A stretch of 64,000 nucleotides of DNA from CAVRAW01 sp963716135 (lineage in GTDB: Bacteria > Planctomycetota > Planctomycetia > Pirellulales > JADZDJ01), in the NCBI GenBank assembly GCA_963716135.1, contig OY970289.1:868001-932000 (forward strand), read 5' to 3'. Positions 25,013-33,887 of the stretch are shown here, in pieces. The position numbers and the translations under genes are program-made. The notes beneath the pieces are model-generated. The model saw only the letters and a program-made list of their open reading frames with translations. It was not told the origin of the DNA and did no database searches. Position 1 is the stretch's first letter, and every line of letters starts with the position of its first letter.

Positions 25013-25180
25013 TCACCGCCGCCTTTTCTTCGCACGTTCTTTCTGTGCGTCCAATTTTTTCTGCTTGGGCTCGCGGTCGGAGCGAGGTTTTTCCCATTCC
25101 TTGCGGGCTTCCTCGATCTCCTTCGGTGTCGGCTCGCGGCCAGTTTATCTGACCCCGGCTTAACCATTCCGAAACCGCAG
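25013..25180 (-). pseudogene. Remnant of a small highly charged protein
   Basis: On the minus strand a frame ending at 25013 reads REPTPKEIEEARKEWEKP and continues charged to KKRRR, clearly protein-like. It has no start codon, because a stop lies four codons upstream. A neighbouring frame supplies MVKPGSDKLAAS just before it, so one indel would restore a protein of about 53 residues. It is either a frameshifted gene or a fragment. No function can be given. Confidence 0.35.
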
Positions 25181-25305
25181 TTTATCCACCCGTATCTCCA
25201 CATCTACAAGCACACTTATTGCTTGCGACACTGTCTGGACGCAAACCAATCATCGCCACAAAGCAGACCGCTAAACAATGCGCGTCGCGATTCCTGGAGT
25301 TTCTC

Positions 25306-25641
25306 TTAATCTTTGAACCACTCGCGAAGCTTTTCTTCAGCCTGCCGTCGATGTTCAGGTTTTATATGTGCTGCAACGACCGCCATCGCGAGCAAGAGCG
25401 CAAGAAGATCGTCTGAAAAGCCCACACCCGGTATCACATCAGGGATCGCATCAATGGGAAGAATAAAGTAACCAAGTGCACCAGCGATTACAGATTTCGC
25501 ACGCATTGGCGTGTCTACATCACAAATGCAGTAATACAAGATAAGCGCGGTACGGATCACCTCGCGTCCCGCTTTCAACGCGATTGCTCTGACTTTTTTC
25601 CAAAAGGATTCGTCATCGAAATGAGTGATGTATTCTGTAAT
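25306..25641 (-). CDS. YkvA family protein (DUF1232), probable ATT start
   Basis: The DUF1232 core is complete: LYYCICDVDTPMRAKSVIAG, then GYFILPIDAIPDVIPGVG and FSDDLLALLLAMAVVAAHIK. It is a small membrane-associated protein of unknown function. The only standard start in frame is a TTG (25578) that would cut off residues the family normally has. Upstream in frame the sequence TEYITHFDDESFWKKVRAIA matches the usual YkvA N-terminus. It begins at an ATT codon (25641) six bases after AGAGG and just after an in-frame stop. An ATT start gives 111 residues, the family's usual size. A point mutation of ATG is the alternative. Confidence 0.75.
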   Translation of the reverse strand: MTEYITHFDDESFWKKVRAIALKAGREVIRTALILYYCICDVDTPMRAKSVIAGALGYFILPIDAIPDVIPGVGFSDDLLALLLAMAVVAAHIKPEHRRQAEEKLREWFKD

Positions 25642-25702
25642 TGTGCACCTCTACCAGTTTGCGGCCAGTTGAAGGATGGGTCTCTCGGAGTCGGCTCGCC
25701 AG

Positions 25703-26122
25703 TTAATAGCGATCTTGAGAAATCAAACCAGCCCGAAGCAAAACATCCTTAATCTTTTCGAGTCGCGCCTGTTTTTCACCACGACCTTTGGTGACATGTT
25801 CACTTGCAATTTTCGCCAATTCCTCGAATGTAGCATTCTCACTCGCTTTTGAACGAGGGTCGAAATTGCGCTTTACAAAGTTGCAGAGTTTGCAGGCAAA
25901 CAGCTTGTTTTCAATAGCATCAAGACCTTGCTTCGATCTAGGAATTAAGTGGTCGGTCTGCCACATGTCGTAGTCCTCGATGCTTGCTAGAAAATCGCGG
26001 TGACAATAATGACACCGGAAGTCCTGTCGTTTTCCTAAGTCGACTGCTTCTTCACTCCACCCAAGCTTCAATAACTCTTGAATCAGGTCCTGATTCTTCG
26101 GGGCTTTTAGCTCAACAGACAT
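25703..26122 (-). CDS. HNH endonuclease
   Basis: A protein of 139 residues with GGAGG nine bases before the ATG. The zinc pairs are CHYCHRDF and ACKLCN. The catalytic DHLIPRSKQGLDAIENK sits between them, the standard HNH order CxxC-DHxxPxSxGG-N-CxxC. N- and C-terminal helices flank the domain. It is about the minimum size for a stand-alone HNH enzyme. It lies in a run of minus-strand genes with the YkvA and beta-flower proteins. The substrate is unknown; a defence role is inferred from location only. Confidence 0.82.
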   Translation of the reverse strand: MSVELKAPKNQDLIQELLKLGWSEEAVDLGKRQDFRCHYCHRDFLASIEDYDMWQTDHLIPRSKQGLDAIENKLFACKLCNFVKRNFDPRSKASENATFEELAKIASEHVTKGRGEKQARLEKIKDVLLRAGLISQDRY

Positions 26123-26170
26123 TAGACGTCCTCCATTTAGTTAGTCGTCACCGAAAACCTGCCGCAGAAA

Positions 26171-26452
26171 TTAACGCACTAGAAGCATCCATAGCGCCGC
26201 CAAGACTTCGCCACCGGGTCCCTCGATCTCTTTTCTTACATCGCCAATCGTTCCAATCCGAGACCCATGAGCGTCACGAATTGCTTGGCCGTCACAGTTA
26301 CCGATTTTTGATCCGTGGGAATCCCGAATGGTTCCGTCGTCGATTTCACCGACCTTTGTGCCATGCGAATCACGAACATATTTACCATCAACGACTCCGA
26401 CTTTTTGTCCTTTGCAGCGCAGTTCTTTACCGTCGAATTTATAGTCCGCCAT
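26171..26452 (-). CDS. Four-fold beta-flower repeat protein
   Basis: A protein of 93 residues built of four repeats of about 16-17 residues with the core G.x.[IV]RDSHG[ST]K[IV]G: GKYVRDSHGTKVGEI, GTIRDSHGSKIGN and GQAIRDAHGSRIGTI, preceded by FDGKELRCKGQKVGVV. A final VRKEIEGPGG and a hydrophobic tail LAALWMLLVR follow. This matches the small beta-flower repeat family as I remember it. Its role is unknown. GAGGT precedes the ATG. The hydrophobic end could attach it to the membrane or to a partner. Confidence 0.75.
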   Translation of the reverse strand: MADYKFDGKELRCKGQKVGVVDGKYVRDSHGTKVGEIDDGTIRDSHGSKIGNCDGQAIRDAHGSRIGTIGDVRKEIEGPGGEVLAALWMLLVR

Positions 26453-26484
26453 TGGTTACCTCGATTTCCCGACTGTCGAATAAA

Positions 26485-26530
26485 AAACCGACGTGGCTGA
26501 ACACCCTGAGGTGATCGACCACGTCGGTTT
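26485..26530 (-). terminator. Hairpin terminator reading leftward
   Basis: A perfect 12-bp stem AAACCGACGTGG/CCACGTCGGTTT with a 22-base loop. On the minus strand the stem runs into TTTTTTATTC. It lies just upstream of the beta-flower gene, so it would stop leftward transcription entering from the right. Confidence 0.7.
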
Positions 26531-26770
26531 ACTCGTTAACGAGCCTCCCGGCACCGCCGGGTTACTCTTCATTTAGTCTTCCGACAATTTCGCCTTGGAG
26601 TATAGGGCGTGGAACGCAGAACTCAAGGGGTACCCCTAAAAATGGGCCTTTCAATGCCTCAAATCGTGTGGTACCAGGTTGCGGCTGAAAGACCTCCGGA
26701 CGGCTCATCATCGATGCGGCAATCGTATTTGGGCGTACTCTGCGTCAATTCCCGGATTAGCGCGCTTGGC

Positions 26771-26858
26771 TGGGAATGCGGTCGTGTTCTGAAACCTTCC
26801 GAATTCCGAAATCCCCCCTCTATTCTCCGGCGGCATGTGAGGTGCCGCCGGGCGCCCA
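26771..26858. repeat. Dispersed repeat family B, copy 1
   Basis: It shares GCGGTCGTGT(T/C)CTGAAAC, a CCGAA-TCCGAAA segment and a C-rich stretch with 29057-29153. Each copy ends in a short hairpin, here GGCGGCA/TGCCGCC. About 85 bp is conserved. Confidence 0.6.
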
Positions 26859-26939
26859 CGCGGTCTTGCCAATAAATTTCGCTTCCGCTTTCGACCCCTC
26901 CCCATTTGCGCGCGGCAAATTTCCATCTCAGTCGATGGT

Positions 26940-27141
26940 TTGCTTTTTTCAGAGGTGCTGGCCGATGCGAAGCTGGAGCCGCGTTTGGCAAGCGTGCAGC
27001 CCGACGACCGTTTTCAGTTCGAACGCAGCGGATACTTATGCGCCGACGCAATCGATTCGAAGCCAGGCAAAGCCGATTTTCAATCGGAGGGTGACGCTGA
27101 AAGATGCTTGGGCGAAGATTGAGCAGAAGGGCGGGCGGTAG
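26940..27141 (+). pseudogene. glnS: Remnant of the C-terminus of glutaminyl-tRNA synthetase
   Basis: One frame reads LADAKLEPRLASVQPDDRFQ, then FERSGYLCADAIDSKPGK. After an indel near 27075 another frame reads PIFNRRVTLKDAWAKIEQKG with a stop at 27139-27141. Together these match the last 65 or so residues of GlnRS (LEP.LA...PGDRFQFER.GYF..D...SKPG.P.FNR.V.LKD.WAKI). No catalytic part is present nearby. This is a fragment carried in the island, not a functional synthetase. How it arrived is unknown. Confidence 0.7.
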
Positions 27142-27258
27142 ATTCATCCGCTAGCAATCGGCATCTGCTCTTTGTGTTTTTTCGCCGTCTTGTCAGAATT
27201 CTGTTGCAATTCCCCCGCTGGGGTGATAAATGTACACGTGTATACAGGAGTACCACTG

Positions 27259-28053
27259 GTGAGCGATAATTCCAAAATCGAATGGACTGATGCCACTTGG
27301 AATCCTGTGCGCGGCTGCACCAAAATTAGCCCGGGCTGTGCACATTGCTACGCTGAGGTTTTCGCCGAGCGTTTCCGTGGCGTGCCGGGCCATCCGTATG
27401 AGCAAGGTTTTGATTTACGATTGGTGCCCGAGAAACTGGCCGAGCCCTTGAAGTGGAAGAATTCGCGAATGATTTTCGTGAACTCGATGAGCGATTTATT
27501 CCACGACCGCGTGCCGGACGAGTACGTGGTGGCTGTGGCAGAAGTCATGCACCGTGCAAATTGGCACACTTTTCAAGTGCTGACGAAACGGTCTGAACGT
27601 TTGCGCGATATGTTGGCGGGGCCGTTGGCGTTTGCTGCCGCCGATGAGCACATTTGGTGGGGAGTCAGCGTGGAAAACCGCCGGCACGGATTGCCCAGAA
27701 TCGAGCATTTGCGAAGTGCACCGGCCGCAATACGGTTTCTTTCTGTCGAGCCGCTGCTGGAAGATATCGGTGAAATTAATCTCGATGGCATCCACTGGGT
27801 AATCGTCGGCGGCGAAAGCGGCCACGGCGCACGACCCATGGAAAAATCGTGGGTCATCAGCATCCGCAATCAATGCCGCCGCGCAAAAGTGCCGTTTTTC
27901 TTCAAACAGTGGGGCGGAGTGAGGAAGAAGCAAACAGGGCGCAGGTTGGAGGGACGAACATATGACCAATTGCCAAGAAAAAAGCCGCGTGCAGTCGTGT
28001 TACCATTGGAAAATCATTGCCTGTCACTAAATCAAGTTTCAAACGCTTGCTGA
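27259..28053 (+). CDS. Three-Cys-motif protein (DUF5131, phage Gp37/Gp68 family)
   Basis: A protein of 264 residues from GTG 27259, with AGGAG eight bases upstream; an ATG at 27172 lacks family similarity and a site. The conserved start SKIEWTDATWNPVRGCTKIS leads into PGCAHCYAE, the Cys-x6-Cys-x2-Cys motif near residues 22-32. It continues FVNSMSDLFHDRVP, TFQVLTKRSERL, WWGVSVEN and GGESGHGARPM. The family resembles radical-SAM-like iron-sulfur proteins, though its reaction is unknown. It is typically encoded beside TcmP, as here: the next gene begins 20 bp downstream. Confidence 0.85.
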   Translation: MSDNSKIEWTDATWNPVRGCTKISPGCAHCYAEVFAERFRGVPGHPYEQGFDLRLVPEKLAEPLKWKNSRMIFVNSMSDLFHDRVPDEYVVAVAEVMHRANWHTFQVLTKRSERLRDMLAGPLAFAAADEHIWWGVSVENRRHGLPRIEHLRSAPAAIRFLSVEPLLEDIGEINLDGIHWVIVGGESGHGARPMEKSWVISIRNQCRRAKVPFFFKQWGGVRKKQTGRRLEGRTYDQLPRKKPRAVVLPLENHCLSLNQVSNAC

Positions 28054-28073
28054 GGTGGAAGGTTAGGGCAGTT

Positions 28074-28916
28074 ATGGATCCTCATAAACGATTGAAGTTG
28101 GATGAGATCGGATATTGGTCCGAAATCAAACTTGACATCATCCGCGAATATGCGTCGGCATATTCAAAAATCCTAGCAAGCCAAACGAAGCCAAGGCTCA
28201 ATCACGCATACATTGACGCTTTCGCCGGGGCCGGAGTTCACCTATCAAGGACAACTGGAGAAGAGGTCGAGGGCAGTCCCGCAATTGCAGTACGGACCGA
28301 ACCGCCGTTCAAGGAATATCATTTTATCGATCTTGATGGTCAAAAGGTCGAAAACCTGCGCACTATGTTCGCAGGACGAAGTGATGTCCACATACACCAT
28401 GGCGACTGCAACCAAATCTTGCTCAAGAACGTTCTACCAGCGGTGCGTTTTGAAGATTATCGACGAGGACTCTGCCTTCTAGACCCTTACGGATTGCATC
28501 TCAATTGGGAAGTTATCCGTATGACCGGCGAAATGAAGTCAATCGACATGTTTCTGAATTTCCCAATCGCGGATATGAATCGCAACGTTTTTTGGCACAA
28601 TTTTGAAGGTGTGGATGACGCTGACATTCAACGAATGAATAATTTCTGGGGCGACGAGTCTTGGCGAAAAGTTGCATACGAACCGGTTCGTTTGCTTTGG
28701 GGAATTGAAGAGGAAAAGACAGATAACGAGACCATTGCAACTGCATTCCGCGAACGATTGCGGACGGTTGCTGGATTCCGAAACGTGCCTGATCCGATTC
28801 CGATGCGGAACTTGCAGGGTGCGATTGTTTACTATTTGTTCTTCGCATCCCAAAAACCAGTCGCTGGGCATATCGTGGAATCCATATTTAACAAGTATCG
28901 CAATCGTCAGAATTGA
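28074..28916 (+). CDS. tcmP: Three-Cys-motif partner protein TcmP
   Basis: A protein of 280 residues, MDPHKRLKLDEIGYWSEIKL. Typical TcmP features are KLDIIREYASAYSKIL, YIDAFAGAGVH (a methyltransferase-like glycine-rich loop), FIDLDGQKVENL, HHGDCNQIL, CLLDPYGLHLNWEVI and FLNFPIADMNRN. The Rossmann-like fold with DAFAGAG and DxxDP resembles SAM-dependent methyltransferases. TcmP is defined by its neighbourhood with the three-Cys-motif protein and has no established reaction. In this island the pair lies among nucleases, so a role in nucleic-acid modification is a plausible inference. Confidence 0.85.
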   Translation: MDPHKRLKLDEIGYWSEIKLDIIREYASAYSKILASQTKPRLNHAYIDAFAGAGVHLSRTTGEEVEGSPAIAVRTEPPFKEYHFIDLDGQKVENLRTMFAGRSDVHIHHGDCNQILLKNVLPAVRFEDYRRGLCLLDPYGLHLNWEVIRMTGEMKSIDMFLNFPIADMNRNVFWHNFEGVDDADIQRMNNFWGDESWRKVAYEPVRLLWGIEEEKTDNETIATAFRERLRTVAGFRNVPDPIPMRNLQGAIVYYLFFASQKPVAGHIVESIFNKYRNRQN

Positions 28917-29390
28917 ATTGGGGCCTGTGGTGGAACAAATTAGTCGACAACGATCGGCATTCATCTGATACCCGAATCGCCAATCGTTGCCGGTCGCACT
29001 GCGTCGCCGGGGCGGAGTTCGACGGAGGTGAGGATTTCGGCACGGAGGTCGCCGCCGTTGTGGGAACGCGGTCGTGTCCTGAAACGCTCCGAAGTCGGAA
29101 ATTCCCCTCCCTATATTTAAGGGGTATGCAGGTGCCGCGGGACGAGGCACCTGGGGAGATTTACCCTATTGCAGTATGCGGAAACCTGCGTGTGACCTCA
29201 GCGGTCGAGAGCACAATTAACTCTGCGGAAGCGTAATCCCCCGTATTTGCGCGGCGTGCGGGAAGAGGATCGCTAGTCCTTCGCGAACGGACTGGAAAAT
29301 GATTAAATTAGAATTCACAATTTCCAATGCCTTAGGTTCAGCTGCTGCGTGTGGTGTCATGTCGAGCGATTATTGATCGCAGGTGCTGTA
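28917..29390. other. Intergenic holding repeat family B copy 2
   Basis: No intact gene is supported. The repeat at 29057-29153 occupies the centre. A short plus-strand reading after it (PGEIYPIAVCGNLRVTSAVE, ending 29236) has no start or known relative. Confidence 0.45.
29057..29153. repeat. Dispersed repeat family B, copy 2
   Basis: A diverged copy of 26771-26858, with GCGGTCGTGTCCTGAAAC and CTCCGAAGTCGGAAATTCC. It ends with the hairpin CAGGTGCC/GGCACCTG at 29129-29153, in the same relative position as in copy 1. Confidence 0.6.
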
Positions 29391-30047
29391 ATGTCGGACA
29401 ACGTGCGCGATGCGATGTCTGAAAACAATCCACCGATTGCCGCTTTATTGACTTATTGGAATGAGGCAATCTGTTGCGATCGCTATTGCGATCGCGAAAT
29501 CATCATCGAAAGGAACCGCGACCGCGGTCAATACGTCCATCGGGTTGCCGAAATACTCACCTATGGGATGAGCAAACTAGTGGAGCAGCATTGGGAATAC
29601 GTGAACGCAGCCGATAATGAGCAACCTCATAAATGTTACGGCGCCGGCGAGTATCCTGAGATTGGATGGTCGTGGGAAAACGTCGCTGATCTGCTCAAGA
29701 AGTTGCCGACCATCGCTATTTTAGAATGCAAAAGGACAGGATGCTTGGCCCGGGACAGCCAATGGTACCACCGCATTATTGACTTTCTCAACGATACCTT
29801 CCCTCCTCCTGACCATGTGTGGATTGATTTCGAGGGTTCTATTTGCGACTTCTTGCCGATGCTCCTGAAATTTGAGACAAGTGCATTCACAAAGTCTAGC
29901 GATATCCCAAGCTCGGATGCCGAACAGATCGGGAGGCTTGCAATCATGGCACAAATGTCTTGGGACACAAATACTTCGAGGGACGACTGGGAAGCGCTGT
30001 ATCAACTCGTCGAGGAGTTCAACCAGTGCTACCCCGAGAATTGGTAG
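29391..30047 (+). CDS. Hypothetical protein
   Basis: A protein of 218 residues starting MSDNVRDAMSENNPPIAALL, with AGGTG upstream; an earlier ATG at 29349 has no site. It is acidic, soluble and mostly helical, with many Trp, Cys and Asp residues (EICCDRYCDRE-like segment, WYHRIIDFLNDTFPPPDHVW, WEALYQLVEEF). No domain is recognised. It lies between the TcmP gene and the replication region in the same orientation. Confidence 0.6.
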   Translation: MSDNVRDAMSENNPPIAALLTYWNEAICCDRYCDREIIIERNRDRGQYVHRVAEILTYGMSKLVEQHWEYVNAADNEQPHKCYGAGEYPEIGWSWENVADLLKKLPTIAILECKRTGCLARDSQWYHRIIDFLNDTFPPPDHVWIDFEGSICDFLPMLLKFETSAFTKSSDIPSSDAEQIGRLAIMAQMSWDTNTSRDDWEALYQLVEEFNQCYPENW

Positions 30048-30968
30048 TCGAGCTGTTGTTCCACCACACCGGCCGTTCTTTCCTTGAAGCCTGCCAAGCG
30101 CCGCCGTCCTCCGGCACTCCCTCCGCCGCCCGTTCCGCCAAATCCCCACCTGCCGCCCCGGCGCCTCCGGCGACCGTTCGGAATTTGGGGACCGTACGGC
30201 ACTCGCCGCGGCCGGCTCGTTCACCGCTCTGCACAAAAATCCAATCCAGCTTCGCTGCCTTCTTGGAACATCTTCAGGGAGTCAGGGAGGCTAGGGAGCC
30301 TCCTCGGAAAAGTTCTCCCGCGGGAAAAAAAGGGAAAAAGAATTCCGAAAGCTATCCCTTCCCTCCCTAGCCTCCCTCGCCCGAAAACGGGTGCGTCTAA
30401 CACAGGGAGGAGCTGGGGAGGCGAGGGAGGCGCAGAGCCGCGGCGGCAATCTCAAACCAGTTTTCCGCCGGCGCAGTGCAGATCTGCCATTCTGAAAATC
30501 CGCGGCCGCAGGTTTTCTCGCCGGCGCCTTTCTGCCACCCAGCCGCCTGTTCCGCCCTGTCCGACCACCCCCCCCTACCCCCTTGTCGCCTCCGGCGACC
30601 CAACGGAAATCGGGACCGGACGGAACTTTCGGCCGCGGCGGAAAGGCGCAATTCCAATGCAGCACGGGAGAAACGCATCGGAAACGCCGTCGAAGCCGAC
30701 CCCGCTGCGCGCTCGGCAGCGCATCGCGCCGCCAACTGTGTATTTGAGTATGTAGGGGGTGCCTATCTCTCGGGGCCCGGCCGCGGTCCCAAAGACCGAA
30801 GTGGCCGGGCCCCCGGGCAAACCTACCGTAAAGAAATCGCGTTCGGCTGTTAGTCGTAACTGCAGGCCGAGCGCGTATTTAACAGAACAACAACTTGGAC
30901 GACTAACCCGCCCACGCTGGTTGCTGTTCTGCTCAGCCGCGTGGGCGGTTACATGTCAGGAGTTGTAA
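30048..30968. other. GC-rich, inverted-repeat-rich region upstream of the primase; candidate replication or control region
   Basis: No gene is convincing; readings here are Pro/Arg-rich low-complexity. Three strong inverted repeats stand out. A 14-bp perfect pair GGGAGGCTAGGGAG lies at 30285-30298 and 30363-30376. An 11-bp GGGGCCCGGCC stem lies at 30772-30813. A 10-bp CCGCCCACGC stem at 30908-30917 and 30939-30948 lies 20 bp before the primase start. Short related G/A-rich and C/T-rich blocks recur in between. The position before a primase-helicase gene suggests an origin or operator region, which is inference. Confidence 0.45.
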
Positions 30969-33536
30969 ATGTCACAGCAAGCAGAACCTGCTGTCCCGCA
31001 GTTAGCGGTGACCAGTGCTGCTATCCAGTCGGCTAAGCCCGACGCAGGTGCCATTCGCACCGAACGCGCGATCGAACCTACTTCCAAGCCGGCATTTAAC
31101 CCGGATGGTATTCCGGCCGAGCTAAAGGCGCTTCCGCAGTGGGTCGTGTGGAAGTACGAAGTGACCGATACCAGCGGCGGGCGGCCGACCAAGGTGCCCT
31201 ACAATGCTCGCACCGGCGGGCGCAGCCCAAGTCAATAATCCGTCCACGTGCAGCAGCTTCGAAACTTGCTTGGGCGTCTACAAAGCTGGCGGCTACGCCG
31301 GACTGGGCTTCGTGTTCACCGCTGCAGATCCGTACTTCGGCGTCGATCTCGACGCCTGCCGCGATCCCGCCACCGACGGACTGACCGGCTGGGGCGACGC
31401 GGTGCTAAAGCACCTGAGCACCTATGCCGAAGTGTCGCCCAGCGGCACTGGCGTCAAGTGCATCGGCCGCGGCAAGCTCCCCGGTGACAAAGGCCGGACC
31501 AAGAAACCAAAGGGGATCGACAGTTTCGGCGACAAGGCGCCGGAGATCAAATTCGCTGATCATGGCGCCTTCTGGACGCTTACAGGGCAAGTGCTGCCCG
31601 CTTACACTGCCTGCACTGATGCTCAAGTTGGCGTCGACGGCATCTTCAATGCGCTGTGGCCTGGTGCAGAGAAGAAACCGACCACATCCAACACCGGCGC
31701 TTACCACGACAAGACGTTCACCAAATTATTGGCCGACTGCGACAACACCGAGAAAGGTGACCGCTCCGAGCGCGACTTCGCACTGCTGGCATACCTGGTT
31801 CGCAAGGGGCTAACCGCCGACGAAGCCTGGGCGCCGCGGAAGGCCACGGCAAGTTCGCCGAGGGCGGACGGCAATACTTCGATGTCAGTTGGGACAGCGC
31901 GGTTTTTGAAGTCGCCAAAGGCGCTGACCGTTCGGCCGCTCCGCCCCGCACCGCGCCGGCTCCCGCGGCCAGCTGCCAAGCGGTGATCGGGCCAACGGCA
32001 CCTGCCGGCGAAGCGGCGCCGACCACGGCCGTTCCTGCCGCAGCCACTGCTCGGCCGGCACTGCCGAGTCTGCTGGATCGCGAAGGCCGCACCGACGACG
32101 CCAACGGTCGTCGGCTGGCCGCGGCGTGCGGCGACAAGCTGCGGTGGTGCCAAGTCTGGAAAACCTGGTTGGTATGGACAGGGAAATGTTGGGCACGAGA
32201 CAACGAGCTACGCGCTGAAGCACTCGCGAAGGACGTAGCACGCCATATTTGGAATGAGGTGTTCGACTTGCAGCAAGAGATGGACAACCCGCACGAGCTG
32301 TACAAGTTCGCCAAGGCGACCAGCAGCAGCAACGGCATCGCCAGCATGTTGTCCCTCTGCAAGAGCGAGCCGGGCATCAGCATCCTGCCGGACGCCTTGG
32401 ATCGTGATCCCTGGTTGTTCAATGTGCAAAATGGAACGATCGATCTCCGCAGCGGCAAGCTGCAGCCGCACAACCAGGCCGACTTGTTGACGAAGATTTC
32501 GCCGGTGGAATTCGACCCCAAGGCGACCTGCCCTCGCTGGATGCGATTCATGAACGAATTGTTTCCCGGAGATCAGGAGATGATCACTTACATGCAGAAG
32601 GACGGAGGGTACGCGTTGACGGGCGTGGTACGTGATCAAGTCCTGTTCTTCCTGTACGGTGCGGGCCAAAACGGAAAGAGCACTTTCCTGAACATTTTGC
32701 AAACCGTTTTCGGCCCGGACTACTCGATGCGGGCGGCGCCGGAACTGCTGATCGCCAAGAAGCAGGAATCGCACCCCGCGGCATTGGCCGACTTGCACGG
32801 CAAGCGGCTGGTGATCGCGACGGAAGCTTCGGAAAATCGCTGGCTGAATGAAAGCCGGATCAAAGATCTCACCGGAGGCGACCCGATTCGGGCGCGAGAG
32901 CTCTATGCGGCCTTCTTTGAGTTTCTGCCTACTCACAAGTTGATCATGTGCGGCAATCACAAGCCGCCGGTGGCTGATCGTAGCGAAGGATTTTGGCGCC
33001 GGATGAAGCTGATTGGTTTTGAGCAGCAGTTCGCGGTCGGCAAAAATGCCGACACTACGCTTTTGGACAAGCTCCGTGGCGAGTTGAGCGGCATTTTCAA
33101 TTGGCTGCTGGCCGGCTGCCGTCTTTGGCAAGCGACCGGCCTGCAGCCGGAGCCCGAGAAAGTAAAGCTTGCGACGGCCAGCTATCGCACCGCACAAGAC
33201 ATTTTCGGCCAGTTCTTCAGCGAGCACTGCGTTCTGGATTCAAACGGCGAGACGATGGCCAACACGTTCCGCTACCGTTACGACGAATGGTGCAAGCTAA
33301 ATGGCGAACGGCCGCTTTCCAGCCGGCGATTTGCGGAGTGCTTGGCAGATCGCGGCATCACGAAGCGAAAGACCAACGGGCTGACGTGCTACGTCGGCGT
33401 TAGCCTCGTGCCTGTTTCCAAGGCGGCGGAGTCCTCACCTGCGACGCCCGCACCGTCGTCTTCGTCTTCCAGTCCTCCTTACAACAAGTGGCGGCAGCAG
33501 GAGTTAGAAGTCCTAAAGCCCGGTGGCGCCGCTTGA
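30969..33536 (+). CDS. Primase-polymerase / P4-type SF3 helicase, two frameshifts as sequenced
   Basis: Three frames form one protein of about 855 residues. The first (MSQQAEPAVPQLA; PQWVVWKYE; KVPYNARTGGR) breaks near 31220. The second (GGYAGLGFVFTAADPYFGVD; YAEVSPSGTGVKCIG) is the primase-polymerase domain with FGVDLD metal ligands. It breaks near 31835 and resumes as GHGKFAEGGRQYFDVSWDSA. After an Ala/Pro linker comes the D5-type N-domain (WFNVQNGTIDLRSG-like) and the SF3 helicase: YGAGQNGKSTFLNIL (Walker A), VIATEASENRWLNES and IMCGNHKPPV. This is the replication initiator type of P4-like satellites and plasmids. AGGAG precedes the ATG. Each break needs only one base. Confidence 0.82.
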
Positions 33537-33617
33537 TCGGCGATGGGCTACCTCACTTTGCGTGGCCAAGGCGACGCACCCCCCCCACCCAGCACGCTTC
33601 GCTGTATTTGAAGCTTT

Positions 33618-33833
33618 ATGCGTGCTTCGCCGCACACCGCCGTTCCGCCATCGTTTCCCGCAGGGGAGCAGTTGCTGACCATCGACCAGGTGGCTGCGGT
33701 ACTCCGCATCAGCCGCACCGGCGTCAAACGGCTCCGGGCCGGCGGCAAGCTGCCGTCGGTGACGGTCGGTGAGCGGGCCGCGCGGTGGCCGCAAAAAGTG
33801 GTCCTCGATTACCTACGAGCAATTTCGAAGTGA
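33618..33833 (+). CDS. Excisionase-like helix-turn-helix protein
   Basis: A protein of 71 residues. LLTIDQVAAVLRISRTGVKR, then LRAGGKLPSVTVGERAARW, is a MerR-type/HTH_17 winged helix as in excisionases and small regulators. It lies 54 bp upstream of the integrase and in the same orientation, the usual place for an Xis. It probably bends att DNA to favour excision. The first 19 residues are Pro/Ser-rich and the start could be further downstream. Confidence 0.72.
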   Translation: MRASPHTAVPPSFPAGEQLLTIDQVAAVLRISRTGVKRLRAGGKLPSVTVGERAARWPQKVVLDYLRAISK

Positions 33834-33887
33834 AAAATTCCTGAACGCCCTTCCGTGATTTTGGATGGAGGGGAAGGGAACCGCCCC

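Larger units (their letters stand above)
26453..27258. other. Intergenic with terminator, repeat and gene remnant
   Basis: No intact gene. It holds the hairpin at 26485-26530, a GC hairpin CCCGGC-ACC-GCCGGG around 26546-26560, a copy of repeat family B (26771-26858) and the glnS fragment (26940-27141), each listed separately. Confidence 0.5.

Noticed and set aside
30084..30755. Long Pro/Arg-rich open reading frame before the primase
   Set aside because: Low-complexity composition explained by GC-rich inverted repeats; no ribosome-binding site, no family, and overlapping open frames on both strands.
32208..33227. Minus-strand open frame opposite the SF3 helicase
   Set aside because: Antisense to Walker A and other helicase motifs; no independent support.
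30969..33536. Programmed frameshifting as the explanation for the two primase frame changes
   Set aside because: Neither site shows a slippery heptamer with a downstream structure; single-base errors or mutations are simpler given similar breaks across the window.
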